Of a stretch of 62,044 nucleotides of DNA, positions 8,684 to 16,707 are shown piece after piece. The notes under the pieces were generated by a model. That model was not told the origin of the DNA, ran no database searches, and saw only the letters and a program-made list of their open reading frames with translations. The translations under genes and the position numbers were made by a program. The stretch comes from an uncultured Anaerolineales bacterium (GTDB taxonomy: Bacteria; Chloroflexota; Anaerolineae; Anaerolineales; Villigracilaceae). Location: positions 1-62,044 of the forward strand of contig CASGHD010000056.1 of NCBI GenBank assembly GCA_949319575.1, in the 5' to 3' direction. Every line of letters starts with the position of its first letter. Positions within the stretch are counted from its first letter, which is position 1.

Positions 8684-10024
8684 TTACGCCGTCTCCAAAT
8701 ACCTCTCGATCTCATAATCCGAAACGCGCAAGCGGAAGTCGTCCCACTCTGCCCACTTCGCGCGGGTAAAGGCTTCATACGTAGACTCGCCCAGCGCGGA
8801 CTTGATAACTTCGTCGTTGTCGAGTTCGGTCAAGGCTTCGGCGAGCGAGCCTGGCAATTCTTCCACGCCCAGTTTGACGCGCTCCGCTTTATCGAGGTGA
8901 TACAAGTTGATGTTGTTGAGCGGCTTCGGCGCTTGCATGTTCTTTTCGATTCCATCCAACGCGGCGGCGAGCATGACAGCAAATGCCAAATACGGATTCG
9001 CAGACGGATCGGGGAAGCGCAATTCGGCGCGCACGGCTTTGTCGCGTCCTTCGGTGTAGCGCGGGATGCGAATCAACGCCGAACGATTCTGTTGCGCCCA
9101 ACCGATGTACACGGGCGCTTCGTAACCTGGGACGAGTCGCTTGTACGAGTTAACAGTCGGCGCGACGATGGCGGCTAAGGCGCGGGCGTGTGCCAACTGT
9201 CCCGCGATGAATCCATACGCAAGCGGGGAAAGATGCGCTGTGTCGTTTTTATCGAAGAATAAATTGGTTCCCGATTTGTTATCGAAGAGACTCTGATGGC
9301 AGTGCATCCCTGAACCGTTGATGCCGAAGACGGGCTTGGGCATGAACGAGGCGGTCAATCCGTGTTGCGCGGCGATTGCCTTCACGGTGTACTTCAACGT
9401 CAACACATTGTCGGCGGTCTTGAGCGCGTCGGCAAAACGGAAATCAATTTCGTGTTGCCCGATCGCCACTTCGTGATGACCGACTTCCACATCGAGTCCC
9501 ATGGCGTCGAGCGCGCTCATCAACGCGGTGCGTACGGTAACGGCTTCATCGAACGACGAGAAGTCGAAGTATCCGCCCGCATCATGCGGGACGGGATGTA
9601 CGCCGTGTCCGTTCGTGCCTTTGAAGAGGAAGAACTCAGGTTCAGGTCCGAGGTTGAACGTCCAGCCTTTTTCTTCGATGCGCTTCAACTGTCGCTTCAA
9701 CGTCCCGCGCGGATCGCCCTCGAACGGATCGCCATTCGGCATGTGGATGTCGCAAAATACACGCGCGCGTTTCGAATCCGCCGCCGACCACGGCAACACC
9801 GCGTACGTGTCGGGGTCAATCAACAGGCGCATATCGCTTTCCTGAATGCGCGCGAAACCTTCCACCGACGAGCCGTCGAACCACGCGCCGTCTTTCAAAA
9901 TATCCTCCAGATGTCGCACGGGCATGTCCAAACTTTTGACCGCGCCCGTCACATCCGAGAACTGCAACGAAAGAAACTTTACGCCATCTTCTTTTACTTT
10001 CTTGATCAAATCCTTGCCGTCCAT
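8684..10024 (-). CDS. glnA: Glutamine synthetase type I
   Basis: A 446-residue glutamine synthetase, which joins ammonia to glutamate using ATP as a dodecamer in the cytosol. Visible motifs include FDGSSVEGFARIQESDM, the glutamate-binding/metal region LGPEPEFFLF, the ATP-binding NGSGMHCHQSLF, and RIPRYTEGRDKAVRAELRFP near the C-terminal active site. The region where adenylylated enzymes carry NLYDLP reads NLYHLDKAERVKLGVEEL, which resembles GSI-alpha (Bacillus-like) enzymes and suggests it is not regulated by adenylylation. I chose the ATG at 10024 with AAGGAG just upstream; the longer frame begins inside a repeat. The gene is monocistronic, with its own terminator. Confidence 0.95.
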   Translation of the reverse strand: MDGKDLIKKVKEDGVKFLSLQFSDVTGAVKSLDMPVRHLEDILKDGAWFDGSSVEGFARIQESDMRLLIDPDTYAVLPWSAADSKRARVFCDIHMPNGDPFEGDPRGTLKRQLKRIEEKGWTFNLGPEPEFFLFKGTNGHGVHPVPHDAGGYFDFSSFDEAVTVRTALMSALDAMGLDVEVGHHEVAIGQHEIDFRFADALKTADNVLTLKYTVKAIAAQHGLTASFMPKPVFGINGSGMHCHQSLFDNKSGTNLFFDKNDTAHLSPLAYGFIAGQLAHARALAAIVAPTVNSYKRLVPGYEAPVYIGWAQQNRSALIRIPRYTEGRDKAVRAELRFPDPSANPYLAFAVMLAAALDGIEKNMQAPKPLNNINLYHLDKAERVKLGVEELPGSLAEALTELDNDEVIKSALGESTYEAFTRAKWAEWDDFRLRVSDYEIERYLETA

Positions 10025-10032
10025 TTTTTTCT

Positions 10033-10085
10033 CCTTTTTATGTCGTTGCGAGGAGTGGCGCCTCGCGCCACGACGAAGCAATCTC
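10033..10085. repeat. Short copy of the TGTCGTTGCGAGG...GAAGCAATCTC family
   Basis: TGTCGTTGCGAGGAGTGGCG and GACGAAGCAATCTCC lie directly upstream of the glnA ribosome-binding site, around an inner GGCGCCTCGCGCC-like palindrome. It is the same family as the cores of the elements at 1818-1972 and 26385-26561, without their terminal repeats. Confidence 0.6.
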
Positions 10086-10103
10086 CTCGTTATTGAATAA
10101 TAG

Positions 10104-10215
10104 ACTTTTTACATAATAAACCGAAAACATATTGGACGCTGATCCACGCTGAAAAACGCAGACTTTCTTTTTTTCAATCAGCGCGATCAGCGTTTATCTG
10201 CGTCCCAATAATATG
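10104..10215. repeat. Paired arms of the TTGGACGCTGATCCACGCTGA type
   Basis: TTGGACGCTGATCCACGCTG... is mirrored by ...GATCAGCGTTTATCTGCGTCC about 60 bp later, forming a long imperfect palindrome between the EamA gene and glnA. No gene or clear promoter was seen here. Confidence 0.5.
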
Positions 10216-10225
10216 GATTAGAAAT

Positions 10226-11152
10226 TTATTCTCCGCTCGACGCGGACTGCAACGGCTCTGTCTTGACCTTGACCTGCCTCGCCCAATTGATGAAGATCAC
10301 CGACCCGATGATGATTCCCGCCGCGGCGAGCGTGCGCGACGTGAGCGGTTCGCTAGCAAACCAGGCTCCGAGCAACACCGCCACCAGCGGATTCACATAC
10401 GCGTATGTCGCCACGAGCGAGATCGGCGCGTTTTGCAACAACCAGATGTACGCGACAAATCCGATCATCGAACCGAAGGTGATGAGATAGATCAAGCCAA
10501 GCCAAGATTGAGTTGAAACCTGTGCGATGCTGAAGCCATTCCATTCGCCCAGTGTGATGCTCACTAAAAATAGCGGAACACTTCCCGCGAGCATCTCTCC
10601 GCCCGTCGTCATCAACGCGGACTTGGGTAACTCCGCGCTTCGGCTGTAAATGGAACCGAGCGCCCATAAAAACGAAGCGCAAAGAACGGCAATCGTGCCA
10701 ATCGAATCGAATTGTAGTTCACCCGTTAATTCGGACGGACCGACCAGCAGATAAATGCCGCCAAAGCCTACGATCAATCCAACGATGGACAGCCACGTGG
10801 GTTTGACTCCGTTCCTGCGCAAGGCTTCGATCAACACCAGCCACAGCGGAGTCGTTCCAACGATCAGCGCCGCAACGCCCGATGCGATGCGTTGTTCGGC
10901 AAACGAGACGAGGCCGTTTCCGCCGAGCAATAAAAGCGTGCCGATGATCGCCAGCGACTTCCACTGAATCCGCGTCGGCATTTCATCTCCCGCCGCGCGC
11001 CGCCAGAGGACAAGGATCAAGCCTGAGATGAGGAAGCGCATCCCCGCGTGCATAAACGGAGGGATTGTTTCCACCGCGAATCGAATCGCAAGATAGGTCG
11101 AACCCCACACAATGTACAACGCGATCAAAGCAATCCATATTTTTGTTTTCAT
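10226..11152 (-). CDS. EamA/DMT superfamily transporter
   Basis: A 308-residue membrane protein with ten predicted segments arranged as two EamA repeats (about residues 5-140 and 150-290). The opening IALYIVWGSTYLAIRFAVE, with WGST, is typical of the drug/metabolite transporter superfamily (YedA-like exporters). It would export small metabolites across the inner membrane; the substrate is unknown. The ATG at 11152 has AAGGA upstream. It follows the Ada-like gene on the same strand with a 70-bp repeat between them. Confidence 0.88.
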   Translation of the reverse strand: MKTKIWIALIALYIVWGSTYLAIRFAVETIPPFMHAGMRFLISGLILVLWRRAAGDEMPTRIQWKSLAIIGTLLLLGGNGLVSFAEQRIASGVAALIVGTTPLWLVLIEALRRNGVKPTWLSIVGLIVGFGGIYLLVGPSELTGELQFDSIGTIAVLCASFLWALGSIYSRSAELPKSALMTTGGEMLAGSVPLFLVSITLGEWNGFSIAQVSTQSWLGLIYLITFGSMIGFVAYIWLLQNAPISLVATYAYVNPLVAVLLGAWFASEPLTSRTLAAAGIIIGSVIFINWARQVKVKTEPLQSASSGE

Positions 11153-11162
11153 TTATTCCTTT

Positions 11163-11232
11163 TGCCACAGAGCCACAGAGACTCGGAGATTCTTTATAGT
11201 TCTCTCTCCGTGTCTCAGCATCTCTGAGGCTA
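11163..11232. repeat. Paired degenerate arms (CCACAGAGACTCGGAGA type)
   Basis: GCCACAGAGCCACAGAGACT and the inverted CTCCGTGTCTCAGCATCTCT face each other around a short spacer. This is the family seen at 8455-8563, and it occupies the whole gap between two minus-strand genes. Confidence 0.5.
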
Positions 11233-12090
11233 TTATGTTCCTTGTGTACTGACAAACTCTCTCGCCAACAACGCCTTCTTCCTTAACGCGCCATAACGAT
11301 ACTGCCCAAACTCGCCAGCCTTGCGGATCACGCGATGACACGGGATCAACACGGCAATCGGGTTGTGTCCAATAGCAGTTCCAACCGCGCGGGTCGCGCT
11401 TGGGTTGCCGATGCGTGAGGCAATCCCTTCATAGGTGGATACCTGTCCCGCAGGGATTTGCAACAACGCCTCCCACACCTTCAATTGGAAGTTTGTGCCG
11501 CGCAGGTGCAGTGTCAATGGCTTGATGCGCGTGTTGAATTGCAGGTTGAAGATCGGTTCTACCAACGAAGCAGTGGCTCGATAATCTTCGATCATCTTGG
11601 CTTCCTTCCACTCGTCCACGAGATTATCAATCGCCTCGCCTTCGCTTCCCTGCACGAAGCCGAGGTGACAAATTCCGCGCTCGGTCAATCCGATCAGACA
11701 TTTGCCGAACGGGGTGAGATGGATTCCGTATCGAATGGTCACGCCTTCGCCGCGCGATTTGTACTCGCCAGGCGACATCGCCTCCGTGTTGACAAAAAGA
11801 TCATGGAGGCGGCCCAGACTCGACAGTCCGATTTGATGCGTGGTGTCGAGTAGATTTTCCGACTTGTCGAGTAAATCCTTTGCGCTTTCCTTTGTCACGA
11901 ATTGCAAGAATCGTTTTGGGCTGACTCCCGCCCAGCGTGTGAACAGTCGCTGAAAGTGGTATTCGCTCAACCCGACGTTCGCCGCAACTTCGTCAAGGCT
12001 GGGCTGGTCTTTGAAATGGTTTTCAAGGTACAGGATCGCCTGCTCGATACGCAGGTAATCTTCGGACGATTGTTTGAAATCGGTGTTCAT
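11233..12090 (-). CDS. AraC-HTH / O6-methylguanine-DNA methyltransferase (Ada-like, without the N-terminal Ada domain)
   Basis: A 285-residue two-domain protein. Residues 10-115 form an AraC-type helix-turn-helix (VAANVGLSEYHFQRLFTRWA). The C-terminal part (about 190-280) is the alkyltransferase with the active-site motif PCHRVIR and the upstream QIPAGQVSTYEGIA. It would take the methyl group from O6-methylguanine onto the cysteine of PCHR. The N-terminal zinc-cysteine domain of E. coli Ada, which repairs phosphotriesters and switches Ada into an activator, is missing, so any regulatory action must use another signal. The start ATG at 12090 is followed by an uninterrupted frame. Confidence 0.9.
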   Translation of the reverse strand: MNTDFKQSSEDYLRIEQAILYLENHFKDQPSLDEVAANVGLSEYHFQRLFTRWAGVSPKRFLQFVTKESAKDLLDKSENLLDTTHQIGLSSLGRLHDLFVNTEAMSPGEYKSRGEGVTIRYGIHLTPFGKCLIGLTERGICHLGFVQGSEGEAIDNLVDEWKEAKMIEDYRATASLVEPIFNLQFNTRIKPLTLHLRGTNFQLKVWEALLQIPAGQVSTYEGIASRIGNPSATRAVGTAIGHNPIAVLIPCHRVIRKAGEFGQYRYGALRKKALLAREFVSTQGT

Positions 12091-12165
12091 AGGTTCTCCT
12101 TTTGTTGACGATATTCTATGAACATCCTTACCATCTGCCGACCCGATTCTTGCTTTCCTTTGCCT

Positions 12166-12201
12166 CCCTTCTCCCTGAGGGAGAAGGGCTGGGGATGAGG
12201 G
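12166..12201. repeat. Short palindromic repeat (CCCTGAGGGAGAAGGG type)
   Basis: TTCTCCCTGAGGGAGAAGGGCTGGGGATGAGGG is a small hairpin of a common intergenic family. Related sequences sit at about 12487-12513 and 40384-40415. Confidence 0.5.
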
Positions 12202-12246
12202 TTGCGCTTCGACTTCGCTATCGCTCCGCTCAGCGCGGAAAAATAA

Positions 12247-12445
12247 AAACAGGCATGCGTGGGCATGCCTGTTAACGACTCAGCATTAAAAAAGACAGCC
12301 CTTCCAAATATAAACAGATGGAATCCACCTGCATCACTTGCGCTTCCCTTGTCCCAAAGATTTCTCTCTGGATTTCGGGCGAGCAACAGAGTTTTTTTAA
12401 ACCTGTTGCCTTTCGCTTGTTTCGGAAGGGAGAAAGGAGTCTGTG
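12247..12445 (-). ncRNA. Candidate structured non-coding RNA with terminator
   Basis: On the minus strand a closing stem (CCCTTCC-AAA, complement pairs 12420-12430 with 12299-12308) encloses three hairpins: 12383-12409 (GCAACAG/CTGTTGC), 12354-12371 (7 bp capped by a GAAA tetraloop) and 12315-12331 (7 bp, 3-nt loop). A perfect terminator follows. There is no convincing ORF. A TTGACA/TATACA promoter lies about 240 bp upstream at 12692-12721. This looks like a multibranched RNA. I could not match it to a family; 6S-like RNA or a riboswitch-type leader remain possible. Confidence 0.4.
12248..12273 (-). terminator. Intrinsic terminator (minus strand)
   Basis: A perfect 11-bp stem AACAGGCATGC / GCATGCCTGTT with loop GTGG. 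On the minus strand it is followed by TTTTATTTTT. No coding gene on this strand ends here, which is why a non-coding transcript is proposed. Confidence 0.8.
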
Positions 12446-12561
12446 ACAAACTCCAGAGGCATCCGCTGATCAATCCGATTTTCAGACCTCACCCTCTCCT
12501 GAAGGAGAGGGGAAGTCCTTAGCATCCCGTTCGCACGGGGGAACCTCCACCTCGTGATCTC

Positions 12562-12645
12562 TCATGTCATTGCGAGGCGTTAGCCCGAAGCAATCTCGTA
12601 TTTCGCAGGTAGACTGCTTCGCAACGTACGCTCGCGGTGACATCA
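12562..12645. repeat. TGTCATTGCGAGG...GAAGCAATCTC family copy
   Basis: TGTCATTGCGAGGCGTTAGC, GAAGCAATCTCG, GACTGCTTCGCAACG and GGTGACATC follow in order, an imperfect palindrome of the dispersed family also found at 1818, 10033, 16612 and 26385. Confidence 0.6.
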
Positions 12646-12691
12646 AAGACCCAGCCGCTAAATCTCCACTATTCAATTGTTAATGGCGAAG

Positions 12692-12721
12692 ATTGTATAC
12701 TGCATGGCGCGCCTTTGTCAA
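12692..12721 (-). promoter_or_regulatory. Strong sigma-70-type promoter on the minus strand
   Basis: The minus strand reads TTGACA (complement of 12716-12721), a 16-nt spacer, then TATACA (12694-12699); read as TACAAT the spacer is 18. No minus-strand gene starts downstream before the terminator at 12248-12273, so it probably drives the candidate RNA. Confidence 0.55.
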
Positions 12722-12823
12722 GCACAATATTGGGACTTGCCCTGCGACCAACGGGAGTGTCGAAGGGTTGTGTTTTATTTGGATGTTCGATAAGATTCGT
12801 CCACTTCAACTTTGGAGGCTCCG

Positions 12824-14257
12824 ATGCAATCCGCGCATTCGATTCAAGATTATCTCGACATTGTGAAGCAAGGGATCGTGAAAAAATTTGGAGGCGGCAA
12901 ACCGAAGCGCGTCGCCATCGTGGGGGCGGGTCTCGCGGGACTTGCGGCTGGGTACGAACTTAAGCGAGCGGGTCACACCCCGATCATTCTCGAAGCCCAA
13001 CAGCGCGTCGGCGGACGCGTCTACACCCTGCGCGATCCGTTCACCGATGGTTTGTACGCGGAAGTCGGCGCGATGCGCATTCCCCGCGCGCACACGCTGA
13101 CCATGTCTTACGTCGAAAAGTTCGGGCTCAAAACCAACGACTTCACGATGGATAACCTCAACGCATACCATTACATGGGCGGACGGAAAGTCCGCGCGTC
13201 GGAAGCCGCGAAAGACCCGTCGTTGCTTGGCTTTGATGTGTCTGAAAAAGAGAAAGGCAAAACAGCGGGGAAGATGTACGAAGCCGCGCTCAAACCTTTG
13301 CTTGATCTGCTTGAAAGAGACGGAGACAAAGCCTGGGACGAGATCATCGCAAAATATGACCAATATTCCACGCGCGAGTTTCTCGAATTGAACGGCTGGT
13401 CGGAGGGCATGATCGAAATGTTCGGTTTGCTGGCGAATCAAGAGTCGGTCATGAATTCATCCTTTCTTGAACTGTTCCGCGAAGATTCGGGCAACTACTA
13501 CACGGACATGCTCGAACTCGAAGGCGGCACGGACCGTCTGCCTCGCGCATTTCTCCCTGAATTGAAAGAGAACATCCGCTTCGGCGCGAAGATGATCGCG
13601 ATGGATCAATCGCCTGATGATGTGACGATTCACTATCAAACTCATGCGGGTAAATTTGAGGAGAAGGGCGATTACGCCATCCTGACGATTCCGTTCCCCG
13701 TCATGCGCCACGTGGAAGTTCTCAAGCCTTTCACGCGATCCAAACAGCGCGCGATACGCCAGTTGCATTACGATGCGTCTGCGAAAATTTTGTTTCAATG
13801 CAAACGTAGATTTTGGGAAGAGGACGACGGCATCTTCGGCGGCGGCACGATGACCGACTTGCCGATCCGCAATTTGTATTATCCCGATCATGGGCGCGAA
13901 ACGGGACGCGGCGTCATCCTCGCAAGTTACACATGGTCGGAGGACGCGCAGAGGTGGGGCTCGCTCAAACCCGATGATCGAATCATTCAGGCTCTCGATG
14001 ATGTCGCAGAGATTCATCCGCAGATCACGAAAGAATTCGAAGTGGGCGCATCGTGGATGTGGCACGACGATGAATTTGCAGGCGGCGCGTTCGCGTTGTT
14101 CGATCCCGGTCAACACACGTTGCTCCATGATGAAATTGTGAAGCCCGAAGGACGAATCCATTTTGCGGGCGAGCACGCGTCGCTGTATCACGCGTGGATT
14201 CAAGGCGCGTTTGAATCAGGTCTGCGCGCGGCGATTGCGATACACCAATCACCATAA
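12824..14257 (+). CDS. Flavin-containing amine oxidase (monoamine/L-amino acid oxidase-like)
   Basis: A 477-residue FAD enzyme. Near residues 30-60 is the dinucleotide-binding fold VAIVGAGLAGLAAGYELKRA followed by the FAD-ribose-binding ILEAQQRVGGR, then AEVGAMRIP. The C-terminus has the FAD-contacting stretch GRIHFAGEHASLYHAWIQGA. This is the flavin amine oxidase family, which oxidises amines or L-amino acids to imines with release of hydrogen peroxide; the substrate is not predictable. No secretion signal precedes the FAD fold. I chose the ATG at 12824 with GGAG 7 nt upstream over a TTG at 12812. It stands alone and is followed by a strong inverted repeat. Confidence 0.88.
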   Translation: MQSAHSIQDYLDIVKQGIVKKFGGGKPKRVAIVGAGLAGLAAGYELKRAGHTPIILEAQQRVGGRVYTLRDPFTDGLYAEVGAMRIPRAHTLTMSYVEKFGLKTNDFTMDNLNAYHYMGGRKVRASEAAKDPSLLGFDVSEKEKGKTAGKMYEAALKPLLDLLERDGDKAWDEIIAKYDQYSTREFLELNGWSEGMIEMFGLLANQESVMNSSFLELFREDSGNYYTDMLELEGGTDRLPRAFLPELKENIRFGAKMIAMDQSPDDVTIHYQTHAGKFEEKGDYAILTIPFPVMRHVEVLKPFTRSKQRAIRQLHYDASAKILFQCKRRFWEEDDGIFGGGTMTDLPIRNLYYPDHGRETGRGVILASYTWSEDAQRWGSLKPDDRIIQALDDVAEIHPQITKEFEVGASWMWHDDEFAGGAFALFDPGQHTLLHDEIVKPEGRIHFAGEHASLYHAWIQGAFESGLRAAIAIHQSP

Positions 14258-14265
14258 ATTAAAAA

Positions 14266-14298
14266 AGACCTCACAGGTCTTTAAGACCTGTGAGGTCT
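14266..14298 (+). terminator. Perfect 15-bp inverted repeat with 3-nt spacer; likely terminator
   Basis: AGACCTCACAGGTCT, spacer TTA, AGACCTGTGAGGTCT, preceded by A6. The same two arms recur at 43070-43102. It lies just after the amine oxidase and probably ends that transcript. It also belongs to a repeat family. Confidence 0.65.
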
Positions 14299-14319
14299 GC
14301 TTTATTCGATTCCCCGCCA

Positions 14320-14436
14320 ATGCCGTGTGCTACGAGGTTTTGAACCTGCATTCGCAGGTGGGTCCTTACCCAGAAACGCCGCCTTGGCTCAGGCCTATCG
14401 CGTTATTTCTTTAGGAGTTAAAGACCCCTTTTTAAA
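14320..14436 (+). ncRNA. Candidate structured RNA (possibly 6S-like)
   Basis: There is no ORF here, but compact hairpins follow each other: ACCTGC-ATTC-GCAGGT (14345-14360), GGGT-CCTT-ACCC (about 14360-14371) and GCCTTGGCTCAGGC (about 14381-14394). CTTTA..TAAAG and CCCCTTTTT follow at 14409-14432. Stretches such as TTTTGAACCTGC and GGGTCCTTACCC remind me of 6S RNA, but I cannot confirm this without a covariance search. Confidence 0.3.
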
Positions 14437-14549
14437 GTATTGGCTCAAAACGGAAGGGCAACATCACGAGCACAGCAGGGACATGTTTTATATACCATAA
14501 ACGCAAGGGGAAAGGGAGGGATATATTAATTGCGAAATTATCAGGCTGG

Positions 14550-14578
14550 TTGATTTTGTTGATGGTTTGTGCTACCCT
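14550..14578 (+). promoter_or_regulatory. Candidate promoter of the lysozyme gene
   Basis: TTGATT, a 17-nt spacer, then TACCCT, about 28 nt before the lysozyme ATG. Confidence 0.4.
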
Positions 14579-14606
14579 CGTCTTGACAACTTGAAAGGAG
14601 AGGTGT

Positions 14607-15617
14607 ATGGCGACAGTTCCGGGTATCGACGTTTCCTATTGGGATGCGGGCATCGACTGGCCCAAGGTTCGCGCGACGGGTCAACGATTTGTTTTTGCGA
14701 AAGCCACCGAAGGCGATTTTCATTCGGATCAAACGTTTGGGGCGAATTGGTCCGGCGCGAAGGCGGCGGGACTCTTGCGCGGGGCATATCACTTCTTTCG
14801 CGCCAATGTGGATGGAAAGAAACAAGCCGCGCGTTTTATCGATTACGTTAAATCGGTGAATGACCTTGGCGAACTGCCGCCCGTGCTCGATCTTGAAACG
14901 CACGATGGGCAAAAGAAAGAGAAAATCATCGAACGCGCGAAGGTGTGGCTCGATCTCGTCGAAGCCGCGTTTGGAAAAAAGCCGATCATTTACTCGGCTC
15001 AATATTTTTTGCAGGATTATTTTTCCGAAGCGGGAGGCGGACCTCCCATATGGGCGAAGGATTATCCGTTGTGGCTGGCGCAATACCCGAATAATTATTC
15101 AGAAGACTCGAAGCCGTTTTTGCCGCGCGGTTGGTTCAAGTGGACGTTCTGGCAGTACAGCGAGAAGGGGCGCGTCAACGGCATCAATGCCAGTGTGGAT
15201 ATGAACTTGTTCAATGGAGCGTTGGAGGAGTTGTATCAACTTGCGGGCGTGAAACCGGTCACCGCCGATTCGTCGAAGCCGAAGAGACATTCTGTGGCGG
15301 CGGGTGATTCGTTTGAATCTATTGCGAACAAATATGGCGTGACGGTGAGGGAACTGGTCAGCGCGAACCCGCAGTTGTTGAAGACAGGCGACTCGCTGAC
15401 GGTCCCCATCGCGGTGGCGATTCCTGCCGAGGGCGAGGCAGGCTCCACTGGCGGGCGAAGCGGTTCTTCATCCCCAAGAATGTACACAGTTAAATCGGGC
15501 GATTCGTTGTATGCGATCGCGATCAAATACAGCACGACCGTTGCGGCGATCGCTTCGGCGAATAATATTTCGAATGTGAACAATATCAGTGTGGGACAGG
15601 TGTTGGTAATACCGTAA
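14607..15617 (+). CDS. Glycoside hydrolase family 25 lysozyme with two LysM domains
   Basis: A 336-residue peptidoglycan hydrolase. Residues 5-205 form a GH25 (Chalaropsis-type) muramidase: GIDVSYWDAGIDW at the start carries the first catalytic Asp, and PPVLDLETHDG near 91-101 carries the DxE pair. Two LysM peptidoglycan-binding domains follow, near 232-275 (HSVAAGDSFESIANKYGVT) and 292-336 (YTVKSGDSLYAIAIKYSTT), joined by a Gly/Ser linker. It should cleave N-acetylmuramic acid linkages in the cell wall. The ATG at 14607 has an excellent GGAGAGG upstream, yet no signal peptide is visible, so how it reaches the wall is unclear. It is monocistronic. Confidence 0.9.
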   Translation: MATVPGIDVSYWDAGIDWPKVRATGQRFVFAKATEGDFHSDQTFGANWSGAKAAGLLRGAYHFFRANVDGKKQAARFIDYVKSVNDLGELPPVLDLETHDGQKKEKIIERAKVWLDLVEAAFGKKPIIYSAQYFLQDYFSEAGGGPPIWAKDYPLWLAQYPNNYSEDSKPFLPRGWFKWTFWQYSEKGRVNGINASVDMNLFNGALEELYQLAGVKPVTADSSKPKRHSVAAGDSFESIANKYGVTVRELVSANPQLLKTGDSLTVPIAVAIPAEGEAGSTGGRSGSSSPRMYTVKSGDSLYAIAIKYSTTVAAIASANNISNVNNISVGQVLVIP

Positions 15618-15619
15618 TT

Positions 15620-16600
15620 TTACAAAGAGGTCAACAGCCAGTAGAACCCTGCCGCAAATGCCGCGCTGACCGGGATCGTGATCAGCCATGCTGTGAGGAT
15701 GTCGCCTGCCACGCTCCAGCGGACTTTGCTGAGGCGCTCGGATGCGCCGACGCCGATGATGGCGGAACTCACGACGTGCGAGGTGCTGACCGGCGCGCCG
15801 AAGAATGACGCGCTGAGGATGACGATGCCGGAAGTCAGTTGCGTTGCAAAACTGTGAAGCGGGCGGATCTTATAAAATTTTCCACCAAGCGTGCGGATGA
15901 TTTTCCAGCCCGCGAGGCTTGTTCCGATCGCCATGGAAGCCGCGCTGGCAACAGTGACCCAGAGCGGCACCTCGAATGATTGTAGGCGACCGCTAATTAC
16001 CAACCCGAGAACGATGATGCCCATGGATTTTTGCGCGTCGTTCGTGCCGTGACTCAAGCCGAGGATGATGGCTGTGACGAGTTGACTCCGTTTGAAAAAA
16101 TCGTTGATCCTGGGCGTTGCGTGTTGCGCCAGGAAATAGATTAGGCGGGTGAAGATAAAGCCAGACGCGAACCCAATGAGCGGGAAGATGAACAATGCAA
16201 CCAGCACTTTGGTTAAGCCTGGCAGTTTGATCGCTTCCCAGCCTGCGGAGACCATGACCGCGCCGATAATTCCCCCGATCAATGTGTGCGATGAACTGCC
16301 GGGGATTCCGAAGAAGCCGTTGATCATGTTCCACGCGATCGCGCCCAGTAGCGCGGCGATGATCACGGTGAGCGTCAACGCGCCGGCTTGGACGGTCTGC
16401 GCGCCGATGGTGCGCGCCACCCCAACCCCGAATAAAAACGGACCTGCAAATTCCGCCAACGCAGCGATGGTCAACGCGGTGCGCGGGGCGAAGGCGCGCG
16501 AAGAGATCACGGTGGCGACGATGTTTGCCGCGTCGCGGACTCCGTTCAGGAATCCGTAGAACAATGCAAGCGCGATGACGATGAGGAGGTCGAGGGGCAT
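15620..16600 (-). CDS. pit: Inorganic phosphate transporter, Pit family
   Basis: A 326-residue membrane protein with two homologous halves, each carrying the Pit signature: GFLNGVRDAANIVATVISSR near residues 16-35 and GLSHGTNDAQKSMGIIVLGL near 180-200. SSHTLIGG and STSHVVSS motifs accompany them. Pit proteins import phosphate, usually as a metal-phosphate complex driven by the proton gradient. The gene upstream on the same strand encodes a DUF47 protein, the usual Pit partner, so the two form an operon split by a 95-bp repeat. The ATG at 16600 lacks a clear Shine-Dalgarno, possibly because of that repeat. Confidence 0.92.
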   Translation of the reverse strand: MPLDLLIVIALALFYGFLNGVRDAANIVATVISSRAFAPRTALTIAALAEFAGPFLFGVGVARTIGAQTVQAGALTLTVIIAALLGAIAWNMINGFFGIPGSSSHTLIGGIIGAVMVSAGWEAIKLPGLTKVLVALFIFPLIGFASGFIFTRLIYFLAQHATPRINDFFKRSQLVTAIILGLSHGTNDAQKSMGIIVLGLVISGRLQSFEVPLWVTVASAASMAIGTSLAGWKIIRTLGGKFYKIRPLHSFATQLTSGIVILSASFFGAPVSTSHVVSSAIIGVGASERLSKVRWSVAGDILTAWLITIPVSAAFAAGFYWLLTSL

Positions 16601-16611
16601 TAAATTATTCC

Positions 16612-16706
16612 GTCATTGCGAGTGGCGCTGAAAGCGCAACGAAGCAATCTCCAACACAGCAACGGGGATTGCTTCGTCAGCCCTTCGGGCTTCCTCGCAA
16701 CGACAT
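16612..16706. repeat. Palindromic repeat between the DUF47 and pit genes
   Basis: GTCATTGCGAGTGGCGCTGA, CGAAGCAATCTCC, GGGGATTGCTTCGTC and CCTCGCAACGACAT form an inverted pair, the best-preserved palindromic copy of the dispersed family. It sits inside a presumed operon. Confidence 0.7.
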
Positions 16707-16707
16707 A

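Noticed and set aside
12087-12473. A 128-codon minus-strand frame over the candidate RNA
   Set aside because: It runs through a terminator and a repeat, has no ribosome-binding site and no domain. The RNA structure explains the region better.
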